Positions 16,789 through 26,249 of a stretch of 31,088 nucleotides of DNA are shown here, in pieces (position 1 is the stretch's first letter; each line of letters opens with the position of its first letter). The translations under genes and the position numbers were made by a program. The notes beneath the pieces are model-generated. The model was not told where the DNA came from, did not search any database, and saw only the letters and a list, made by a program, of their open reading frames with translations. This DNA comes from Chloromonas sp. AAM2 (taxonomy: Eukaryota; Chlorophyta; Chlorophyceae; Chlamydomonadales; Chlamydomonadaceae). The stretch lies in assembly GCA_004335635.1 (NCBI GenBank), contig QAXH01003119.1, forward strand, positions 1 to 31,088, written 5' to 3'.

Positions 16789-19700
16789 ATGTCGGACGAC
16801 GAGCATGGTTACAACAGCGAAGATGAAAGCGAGGTAGTCCAAGGCTGGGCTTGCATTCAGGGCGCAAATTCCATATCCCAAGAACCGGAGCAAACTACAG
16901 CTTTAGTCGCATTGCAGGATGTTGTGCAAGTCGTGGAGCTTCTTCGTCAGGTCCGCATGGAGAACTCGGAGCTAAAGCGAAACTTTGAGAGTGTGGGTGT
17001 GGTCGCTGCATGCCGTCTCAGCTGTCAGCATGTTGTATGTTGAAACTAATCCGTTCTGTTGCCATCATACACGCAGCTCAAGGGCCTGCACATCCAGCTG
17101 GGTGCGTCGCATCAACAGCTGCAGAGTCAGCATGCAGCACTGTACGAAGAGCGGGTAGGTTCAGCATGAACACATGATGTCACATAAACCACAGGGCAGC
17201 ATGCATTGCAAGGGTTCATTCCATGCATGCCATGGCCTGTGTCTGGCTCCGCATGCACTCATGCACTGCACACCACAACCTGGACATGCACATGCGGACA
17301 TGCACATGGGGGTGCTTGGTCGACCTACGACAGCCAGCCGAGTAATCCTCAATTGCAGGCCAGCCATAGCCTGAGCCAGGAGAACAGCCATGCACGTGCG
17401 GACATGCACATGGGGGGACTTCCACGTGCACAAGGACCGACAGCATTGTGCAGGTTGTACGTGTGTCACAGAGCAGGCACAGCCTCTGCTGGACCTTGTG
17501 CTCTAACGCTCTCCAGGGCAAGGCCTGAACATGGCACTTGATCGGCCCACACACCTAGTCAATCCAACAGACCCGGCGCACTCTTCACCCTATATGTTTG
17601 TGTCACTGTACAGCCACAAGCCAAAGCCTCTGCTCGGCCTTGTGCTCTAATGCTCACCTGGTTTTCTAGCAGCCAAAGCAGCAGTCAAAAGTCAGTCGAA
17701 CCATCACAACGGCTTTGTAGGTGAGCATTGAACGTCAGTACCAGGGTCTGTGCGACTCATGGCGGTCAGAGCTGGACGACAAACAGCGCAGCCTGGAGGC
17801 GGCCAAGGCTCAGGTGCTCAAACCAAAGTAAGGGACATTGCGGTGTGGCATCGCCAGGCATCGCCAGGCATGGCCAGGCATGGTAAGGAACCTTACTGGC
17901 GTGGTAAGGCACAGTAAGGGACCTTGGGGTGGCATGGCAAGGAATCAGAACCTTGGAATGCTGCAACTGCTGTAGGCCCACCTGCCGTTGTTTTGATGTC
18001 TCGAGCACTGTCTCGCGCGAATTTGTGAATGCCATGTGATGGTGAACTTTGAAGTGGCATGACAAGGAATTACTTGGGGCATGAATGAATATGTGAATGC
18101 CATGAGATGGTGGCTGAGAGCAGTTGAGCAGGAGGTCATGCCAAGGTATGGCTGTTTAGGCAGAATATGAGCATGATGCTCCAACAAGTTACTTTCACGT
18201 GCTTTTGCAAAGTCTCAACTATGCATGTTTGCACAGGGACCTCGACCTAATCAAGGTCAAGCTTTTGGATGAGTTGGAGGGGCCCTACAAGCTCAAGTGC
18301 GACAAGCTGGAAAAGGTGTGTACAGCTTTTCATGTCTGCAGCAGGGCATCATGCACATCAGCCTACCCTGCCAATAGCACATGCATGTCGCGCCGCGTAC
18401 TGTTGTAGTGATGCATGAGGCGAGCATTGCGTCATTTGGACAAGAGGCCTGTGGCCAAAGTACGAACATCAGGTTCTGTTGGTCGCTGACACCCTTGGCT
18501 GTTGCCACAAGAGGCAAGTTGGGCTGTGATCATTGTCACCAAGAATGGAAGTTGGGCGACAGAGACGGCGCAATCTTGCCGTCTGCGGTGACTTTCACAG
18601 GAGGCCATGTTGGCCCGTCAGCAGCTTAAGTGATGTTGGTTCACGGTCCATCATGTGTTGCTGCAGGAGGCCCAGTCCAGCCACCAGCAGCTGATAGCTC
18701 TCAAGAGGGAGCATGAGGAGCTGCAGGCTGCGTTCAAGAGCCTGGTGAGTCATGCTTTCATCACCTTGATTGATTATTATATCATTACAGGGAGGGTCGA
18801 GCGTGGGTAAGAGAGACATGAGACAACCAGGGAGAGGCTTGATACATGGTAATCACCGGCTGGTCGTGTCCCCTGTCTGGGGCCTGGCAAGCCGGCATTT
18901 CGGCTGTTGAGTCGCTGACCTCTGCCTATCAAAAACGAACCAAGAAGCAAAAAAAGTGGTTTGTTTCTCTGTCAGCCCTAGCCCTGGTTGTTGCAATCTG
19001 TTTGCACATGCACCTTTTCACTTCTGCTCTTCTGCCTCTACACTCAGGTCACCTGCAATCTATGTTGCATCACATGCTCACCATGTGCATCATCATGTGT
19101 GCAGGAGTTGCGTAGCAGCAGTGAGGCTGAGCTGCAAGCTAACGAGCATGTGGCCCTTATCACACAACTCAAGGACAAGCTGGCAGAGCTGGCCAATCCA
19201 CAGGGTGAGGTTAGCCTATGCTTAGCGTATGGTTGATTAAGCGTTGATGTAGGGTCAGGTCAGGTTAGCCTAGATTAAGCAAAGGTCAACTTAGGGTCAA
19301 CTCAGGATTATCCTACGTGGAGCCAGAGTTGGCCTAGCGTTGAGACAGAATTGTACAAACCCGTCCTAACAGTGCATGTGTGCGGGTAGCCTAGGGCTAA
19401 GTTAGGGTTGTTGAGGGTTGATGTAGGCTTGCTCTGCTGAGGGGGCGTGTAATAGGCGGCTGCTAAGCACTGGGACTGTTTGGTGTGCAAAAGTTTGCAT
19501 ATATCACCGGCACTGAACGTTGCTATGTTGCTCATCCCGTGCTTGAACGAATGGCACGGTCCGGTTGTATGTGCCTCTGTCTGTCTGCAGCCAAGCTGGG
19601 TGCTGCTGAGGCCCAGATCCGATCCCTGGAGCGAGAGAAGGACGGGCTGGCATACAGCCTAGCCAAACTGCAGGACGAACTGGCAGACGTCAGGTACGGC

Positions 19701-22700
19701 GGAGCCATAGTGTAATGCCATGCAAACTGGCAGACGCCAGGTGGGCAGCGCCATGGTGTGATGCCATGCAAACTGGCAGACGTCAGGTGAGGCAGGGCTA
19801 CAGCACAATGTAATTGCTCGCACGTCATAACACTACACTGTCCAATACTGCATCCCTCGCTGTCCAGACAACGGAAGGACTTGTGTTCTCTGACCTTGCT
19901 GTTACAACTTAGCTCGGTACATTGCACTACCGGAGGTCTTCATTCCTATGGCATTCTAATCCAGCAACGTTGTAAGCTCGTGGCGCTCTAAGGCACTCGA
20001 TCCCGTCGTAAGCCTTGGTCTCTTGAGCTCTCCATAAATAGCACGTGCTGTGCCGTTTTCACGTTTCTCAGGCGTCAGAAGGAGCGTGCAGTGGTCGAGA
20101 AGGAGGCAGTTTCCTTCAAGGTGGAGCGCAAGGTCAAGGACATACAGGTAATGGCCAGGGGTTCTTTTACTGTGATTCATCTTGTTATATGTATACAGTC
20201 AAGGACGTACATGTAAGGCCATTTACTCCAGCCTTCAGGTTTGTCTGCCACTCCTGTTTTGGCAGCTTTGGCAGTTCCAAGTCACAGGAGCAGAAGACAC
20301 GAAGAAGTTTTTAGAAGCAGTTGACACAGTAGACTCTGATACGCACGTGTTTACAAACGGCTGTCCCAAAACTAAATGAGAGGTCACTTTTACAAGGTAA
20401 GAACACGCTTTGAGGTCGCCTGTGAGGTCGCCTGTGCTGACTGCACACTCGCGATGTTGGTGACCTGTGGTTCCTTTTGCACTCATGGCTATCAAATATG
20501 CTCTCAGCATTGCCTGTGCCAGGGGGCAGACTGAGAGTGCTCCAGTCACTGTTGATGGTCTGTGGTGTTTTGTACTTTATCCGTAGGCTGAGGAGTTGAA
20601 GCTGAATGGTCTTGTTGAGAGCCTTACACGCAAGAACCGCCACCTTCAGAAGGAGCTGGCCGATGCACTGAGGGCCAATGAGGACCAGTTCGGGCAGCTC
20701 ATGAAGGCACAGAGCGAAAGGGTGGGTAAACGTTGATTGGGCAGTGTATTGAGTTGCTGAACTCTGGGCGCTGGATAGGTGGCAGCTCGTTGTCTCATGC
20801 ACAACTGGCCTTAGGCACCTCGGCCTTGGATGCCTTGGCCTTGGATGCCTTAGGTGCCTCGGCCTTGGACGCCTTGGCCTTGGATGCCTCGGCCTTGGCG
20901 CCTCAGCCTTGGATGCCTTGGACGCCGCAACCTTGGATGCCTTGGACGTCTTGGCCTTAAAAGCCCTGGACGCCTCTGCCTTGGACGCCCTGGATGCCTT
21001 GGCCAGGAGCAGTGACGATGAAATCAGCGTTCGTGTGGATTTCTGCTTGGCTGAGGAATGTCTGCAGGCCAGGCTGTGCTGGCACTTGTACTGCGTGCAC
21101 ATTTGCCACTAATGGAGGCTTGTTGTTTGGGTTTGATCATGCAGGCGGCCATGCATGAGCAATTGGAAGCCATCAAAAAGGCGGTTTCTGCTGAGAAGAC
21201 TGCCTACATGCAACAGCATGGAGAGGCCATACACAGGTAGGTGGCATGCATGCCTGTTGGCATGCTTTGACATCACATGCATGCTTGTTGGTGCCATCAC
21301 AGGCCGTGTGTGCTGGTACCAAGTTGGTGAGGGAACCCAATAAACAAGCCCACATGTCGTTAATCCTTGATCAGATGCCAGGAGTATGCGATTGCAATAC
21401 ACAGGTGGGCGGAAGGCCTGCATGTTCACAAAGCGTGCTTGATGCCGTGGTTCTGCTGACTGCAGCAGCACAGTAGCAGCTGCGTGAAGAGAGAAGTGCG
21501 CCTGTCGTAAAAGCTAACAAGCATATGTACACAACCTGCCCAAAAGCCAAGCGTGCTTTCCTGAAATTGCAACAACGTCTATTCAACGTCTACTTTTTTA
21601 CTACGAATCAACCCTGAACCTCGCTTGATGCTGTTATTGCAGGCTTGAAGATAAGCTGGAGGGTGTGCGTAACGAGCTGCATGAGCGGGAGAGGCAGGTG
21701 GCGGAACTGCATATATCGCATCAGGTGTGTCATGGGAGGGTGTGCGTAACGAGCTGCATGAGCGGGAGAGGCAGGTGGCGGAACTGCACATATCGCATCA
21801 GGTGTGTCATGGGAGGGTGTGCGTAACGAGCTGCATGAGCGGGAGAGGCAGGTGGCGGAACCGCACATATCGCACCAGGTGTGTCATGGGAGGGTGTGCG
21901 TAACGAGCTGCATGAGCGGGAGAGGCAGGTGGCGGAACTGCACATATCGCACCAGGTGTGTCAGCGGGATATCACACCAAAGTATCCCAAAATGTACCCG
22001 TTTACTTCAGAAAGGGATCACACCAGGTTTGATCCAGCAAAATCAGAGTTTCATTTGTGGCTTCCCAAAAATCCATGTCTGGGCAGCCGGTCATCCATCA
22101 TTCATCATCATCATTACAGAGCTTGTCATGGTTCAGCCTACATTACCCGGTACGGCAGGCCCAACTAGCTATGCTCTCAGGAGCAGCAAACATCGCCATC
22201 CATGGCGAGCCACAAATCTTGGGCGTTGACTGTTCATCACTTGCCTTTGTGATTCAGGAGCAAGTGAGTAGACTAGTTGAGGCGCATGACGTGCGAATGA
22301 GCGAGGCGGAGGGGGAGGCGGCGGAGAGGGCAAGGCAGGCGAGGGAGGCAAGGAACGAACTGCAGGTAAGAGCTCATTCATTCACGAGTTGAGGATTGCA
22401 CGAGCTGTTGGAAAGCACAGGACAGCTTGCATGGCACCAATGGGCAGGCCGACAACTGCAGCGAAAGGGGTCAGTTGACAGAAAGCCAGGACCTGTCCGA
22501 GAGAGTGTGACCTTTCCGAGAGAGAGAGACAGACATACAGACATACAAATTGATAGCAGCAGGTGTAGCAACCCCGCCGGCCATAAAGTTGAAGCTTTGC
22601 TTTGAACCTGTCATTTGCCTCACGCATGCAGGCAAAGCTTGATGCTCTGCAAGATGTTTGTGAAGGTGAGTTGGTGGTACACAGGCAGACAGTCAGCTGC

Positions 22701-23979
22701 CCTGATGTGGTGCATGAGTGTGCGGTGGGTTGTGGAGTTTGCGGGTTGGCATAAACAGGTGTGCCTGACCGGTGGGCACATCCACAGCGCAGCACAAGGC
22801 CGACTTTCTCACACCGAACAGGTAGTGCATGTAGGGCTCCTGTGCAGGAGAGCAATCAGAGGCCGTCAGCCTGCCCTAGTTTTGGTGGTGAAAAATGGTA
22901 AAACAAATGGTAAAACAAATGGTAAAACATGTGTCTGCCAGCCTGCCCTAGTCTTGGTGGTAGAAGCGACAGGCCTGTCTCTATAGCGTTTCGTGCGTCT
23001 TAGCTTTGTCAGCGCGTCCCAAAAACAGACGTTGACATTGCATACTGCACTTGTTTACCAACCCTGGACCACCTTTCACAGCTGAGCTTTGAATACATGT
23101 TTAAGCTACTACTGGCAAAAACAGCTTACTAACTCGGGTGTGCAATGATGGCAGGCGCTGAAACCGTGCATCACTTGTCTTGTTGGTTTACGTAACTGTG
23201 CTGTGCTGCTTCTATCCGTATCGAGATGTAACATAACATTGTCTTGTTTCCTCCTCTACCTTATCATGCCTTAACCATCCTGTTGGGGGTTCTAACCCCT
23301 TCACCATCTCCATGCGATTGTCATGTCTGCTCGTTGCTGCAAGCATAAACCGTGCGTAAACCTGTCAGATCAACACTGTCTAGTGTCTCACTACTTGCAC
23401 CATGCTGCTTCCCTTAACCTCACCGCGCCGTCTTGCTTGCGCTGCACTCTTGATCTGCTGCCTTCAGAGTACCGCCGTGAGTGCGAGGAGTTCAAACGCA
23501 AGGAGGCACTCCGCACCGCTGCGGCCCAGAGGGAGACAGAGAGGCTGCAGGTAGGACATCAGACCTGGCCAATCAAGTGACACTCCTTAGGTCACATTGA
23601 GAGACAGAGAGGCTGCAGGTAGGACATCAGACCTGGCCAATCAAGGGTCAGTCCTCAGGTCACATTGAGAGACAGAGGGGCTACAGGTAGGACACTGCTG
23701 ATTTTCTGTCGGAATTGAGGGTGAATGAGGGTCACAAACGGTAAGCAATCAGCTTCCAAGGGGGGTTCAATGGAGACAAGGCTCACAAGCAAACAGGGAG
23801 GCGTCAGGCAGTCAGAGGTTCGTGTATGCTGGACACCCCTCATCCAAGTGATGCACGGCCATCAGCCAGATGCCAGGACCAGGCGAACAGTAAGCCGAGT
23901 TCATGTTCGTCCCCATTACATTTTTGTATGGCTGAGCCAAGGCGTTAATAAACTGGCCAGGCAGGTAAAGTTGGTACTG

Positions 23980-24014
<35 letters not shown>

Positions 24015-26249
24015 TGCTGTGTTGGGTGTATTGGTTGCAGTCGACGGCAGCTGAGGCTGAGCGCTCCTCCCAGAGCAAGGGTGCGGAGATGCAGGCAATG
24101 AAGAAGGACATGGAAGCACTGAGAGTGAGTTGGTTGGTTGGTTGGTTGGTTGGTTGGTTGGTTGGTTGGTTGGGACGTCAGTTGTCAAGCCTGTTGTTTG
24201 TCTGGCGTTTTTACAAATATTCGTAGATAAAAATCAAAAAGTAGAAACTTGCGTTGCTGTTTGGTTGTTGGAGGCTCAACTTTGGCCTTATGCAAGTAAA
24301 CTGGTTCTAGGTTCAGGTCATGCATGGTGATCTCGGTGCATTTACTGCTGGTGCAGTTTTGCTGATGATTGGCCCTTCAGCTCTTGGCCCCGCTGAGCAG
24401 TCCTCTTCGGACCTAAGGCAGGCCATGTAACAACAGCAACAACTCTGACCGGCTCTGACTCTTTGTTTTCGCATTGCTGTACCTTCAGATTGAGTGTAAT
24501 TCGTTGGCATTGCGAGTGGGGCAACTGTCCCAGCGCAAGGAGGAGCTGGAGGCACAGGTAGCCAAGGCTAGGGCACGGCAGGGTAAAACTCGCTGCAAAC
24601 CTACCCAGAGATGCCAGCTGGTAGCACACGCATGCGCCAGGCAGTGCCTTGTTAGAGTGATTTTGTGCCGTAGAAAGTGAATGCCGGACAGAGCTCTGCT
24701 GTACCTTAGAGGTGTAACATCATCAAAGGCTATGAGATTATGTGTTTACCCACGTGGGTTGCATGCATGGTGCTTCTTACAGGTGTCGCGGTTGCATGAA
24801 GAAGCCAAGGCTGCTGACGCCAAGCATCAGGCCCTCTCCAAGGCAAGTATAGGTCAATCAACTTGCTCGTAGTTGTGGTGATGACGGTGGTGGTGGTGCT
24901 GTTGGCGCCAGTCCGGTCAGCCTGACTCAGTTAGTTGGCTGGGCTGACTGCATTGGGCATTGGGAGAACCATTGTAATGCAGCTGGCATTGCACATGACC
25001 AGAATTTGGTTTTGTCGAGTAGTAACCATGCACATGGCCCATGTGACCTGCACACAGGAGCTAGATGACTCCCGGCGTGCGCTGGAGAGTGAGAAGGTGG
25101 CCGCTCTCACACACATGGAAGCGGCACGCAAGGCGGTAGCTGCGGAGAAGATGGCCATGGCAAAGAAGTACCAGGTCAGTGATGGCCATACGGTTTCAGG
25201 AACGGTTGCAAGGGGCCAGTAAACAAGCTGTGCATCACGTGCAACAGAACCTGGTCATTGGAGCCAGGGGAAGAGCTTTGCGTCACGTCTGACAAATTCA
25301 GGTGCTGTGTTAAGTGGCTGCCAGCATAGGAAGCTTGCGGGGAGCTGACAAATGCAATGTAAGGATTTCGTCTTTTCTTTTGCAGCACTCGGTGCATATA
25401 TTGCTGTGTCCCAGGGCAGGCCTGATATCCAACAAAATCAAATGCAGTGTTGAGTGGCACAACCATGCAAAAGGCTGCATCACCACCGACCATTCCCTGC
25501 AAGTCTCTTCGTTGGGCAGATGATGTGTGTTGAATGGTATGTGCGGTGCACGGCCTGTCCCTTGCCTGCGTCAACTTTTCAACTCATGACAAAATGAAAC
25601 ACGAGCTGACCGTCCATCACGACGTTTCAAGCAATGTGAACTTTTGTCATCATTATCATTGATGAATCACCCGCTCCGCAGTCCAACCTTCACGAGCTGA
25701 TTGCCCATCACGCCGAGGACCTCAGACGAGTCAGGAAGAAGCTCAAGGCTGCAAGCAGGGAGATAGCCGCGCTGACTGACGAAGTGACTGACCTAAGGTT
25801 CAGGAGCCACGACTGGCAGGTGGGATAGGGTTTGCTGTGGCTGCAGTAGGATTGGAATAGGGTTAACATTAACCTCAGGGCTAAAAGATTAGCTGACTTG
25901 GCTGAAGCTGAATCCAGCTCAACGTTAGCTGGGGGAGGGTTGCTCTAGGGTGTGCCTAATCAGCCGCGCAGTACTTGCCACAAGTGTTGTTGTGTGGTGA
26001 CTTTTCTCACAGGCCATGGCGGAAGCTAATGGGCAAGGATCAGGAAGCAGGCCAGGCCCCGGTGGTGGTACTGTGGGTGACCGTGCTCCCGGAGGGTTGT
26101 TTGCAGCGGCGAAGTACGGGGCTTTCACGGGGGCAGCGGAGCTCGCAGCTCAGTCGGGGCTGGCCGCGTCCGTGCTTGCTGACATGGCCGCTCTGAGGCA
26201 AAGACAGGGCGAGTACCTGTCAGCAGCTACTGGCCAGGTCGTGGCATAG
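16789..26249 (+). CDS. CEP83 (CCDC41)-like basal body distal appendage coiled-coil protein, 20 exons
   Basis: Exons: 16789-16992, 17077-17154, 17721-17827, 18237-18315, 18667-18744, 19105-19204, 19591-19693, 20072-20147, 20587-20721, 21145-21236, 21643-21724, 22258-22365, 22632-22665, 23468-23550, 24041-24124, 24489-24557, 24783-24842, 25058-25174, 25682-25819, 26013-26249. Phases agree throughout, giving about 687 residues (human CEP83 is about 700). The protein is acidic at the N-terminus (MSDDEHGYNSEDESE), then almost all heptad coiled coil, then a Gly/Ala-rich tail. The join of exons 3 and 4 reads VLKPKDLDLIKVKLLDELE, matching the CEP83 segment that I recall as ILTPQKLELLRAQIQQELE, with KLEKEAQ and a REHEELQAAFKS heptad block in the expected order. 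CEP83 anchors distal appendages (transition fibres) that dock the basal body to the membrane. Coiled coils give weak homology, so the coding call is firmer than the name. One intron is GC-AG. Confidence 0.82.
17275..17430. repeat. Short intronic duplication with GGACATGCACATG
   Basis: The segment GCGGACATGCACATGGGGG occurs at about 17294 and again at about 17398. The phrase GGACATGCACATG is also present just before the first copy. It lies in the second intron of the CEP83-like gene. Confidence 0.6.
19220..19440. repeat. Degenerate GGGTTAG-like intronic low-complexity stretch
   Basis: Short, non-periodic variants of TAGGGTCAGGTTAGCCTAG recur through this intron. It is reminiscent of telomere-like sequence but has no fixed repeat unit. 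I see nothing coding in it. Confidence 0.5.
19674..19800 (+). repeat. 46-47-bp tandem repeat including an exon end and donor
   Basis: AACTGGCAGACGTCAGGT, the end of CEP83-like exon 19591-19693 plus its donor, recurs at spacings of 47 and 46 bp. All three copies keep a CAG-GT donor (GTACGG, GTGGGC, GTGAGG). The third donor is the closest to consensus. Donors 2 and 3 would extend the exon by about 47 and 93 nt; an in-frame TAA occurs early in the extension. Confidence 0.85.
20810..21003. repeat. Imperfect CCTTGGATGCCTTGG repeat
   Basis: Short units of 9 bp and multiples (GCCTTGGAT, GCCTCGGCC) fill about 190 bp of the intron after CEP83-like exon 20587-20721. The plus frame reads as LDALALDAS-like repeats and the minus frame as PRPRHPRPR-like repeats. 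Neither is likely to be translated. Confidence 0.85.
21660..21967 (+). repeat. 77-bp tandem repeat x4 made from an exon and its donor
   Basis: Four near-identical 77-bp units start at 21660, 21737, 21814 and 21891. Unit 1 is most of CEP83-like exon 21643-21724 plus the first 13 nt of the intron. Each unit ends with a CATCAG or CACCAG and the donor GTGTGTC. No acceptor is present between units, and the 14-nt spacer is too short for an intron. Using donors 2 or 3 breaks frame; donor 4 adds 231 nt, but that reading meets a stop in unit 3. Only the first donor gives a productive protein. Confidence 0.95.
22866..22965. repeat. AAATGGTAAAAC x3 and flanking direct repeat
   Basis: A 14-bp unit (AAATGGTAAAACAA-like) occurs three times. 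It is flanked by the direct repeat CAGCCTGCCCTAGT/CTTGGTGGT on both sides. It lies in the intron after the very short CEP83-like exon 22632-22665. Confidence 0.75.
23533..23695 (+). repeat. 68-bp tandem repeat including an exon end and donor
   Basis: GAGACAGAGAGGCTGCAGGT, the last bases of CEP83-like exon 23468-23550 plus its donor, recurs at 23601 and, changed, at 23669. The period is 68 bp. All three copies keep CAG-GTAGGACA donors. 68 is not a multiple of three, and a TGA follows the first donor in the original frame. Confidence 0.88.
23981..24012. repeat. (CA)n microsatellite
   Basis: About sixteen CA units end some 28 bp before the acceptor of CEP83-like exon 24041-24124. Confidence 0.95.
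24125..24172. repeat. (GGTT)n microsatellite directly at a 5' splice site
   Basis: The donor GTGAGT of CEP83-like exon 24041-24124 runs straight into about ten GGTT units. The intron therefore begins with a microsatellite. Confidence 0.93.
24345..24440 (+). repeat. Dispersed repeat family C, copy 3
   Basis: The core CCCCGCTGAGCAGTCCTC and AGGCCATGTAACAACAGCAA lies about 50 bp before the acceptor of CEP83-like exon 24489-24557, in sense orientation. The tail is (AACAGC)/(AAC). Confidence 0.65.
24843..25057 (+). other. GC-AG intron
   Basis: CEP83-like exon 24783-24842 ends TCCAAG and is followed by GCAAGT, the usual consensus for GC donors. The acceptor is CACACAG before GAGCTAGATG. Phase 0 on both sides requires this cut. 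The only nearby GT donor (GCAA, then GTATAG) would give the wrong phase. Confidence 0.75.

Noticed and set aside
16639..16893. Minus-strand 84-codon frame with a hydrophobic stretch across the divergent promoter
   Set aside because: It is antisense to the first exon of the coiled-coil gene and in a different frame from the nucleoside hydrolase.
17814..17827. Donor at 17814 (CAG-GTGCTC) for the third CEP83-like exon
   Set aside because: It gives the wrong phase for exon 18237-18315. The donor at 17828 (AAA-GTAAGG) restores phase and the conserved VLKPKDLDL segment.
20311..21102. Minus-strand open frame of 263 codons, the longest in the window
   Set aside because: Its middle is the CCTTGGATG repeat read as PRPRHPRP and ASKAS runs. 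It lies antisense across a well-supported coiled-coil exon (20587-20721).
24125..24172. WLVGWLVGWLVGW peptide as a membrane segment
   Set aside because: It is the GGTT microsatellite after the donor of exon 24041-24124.
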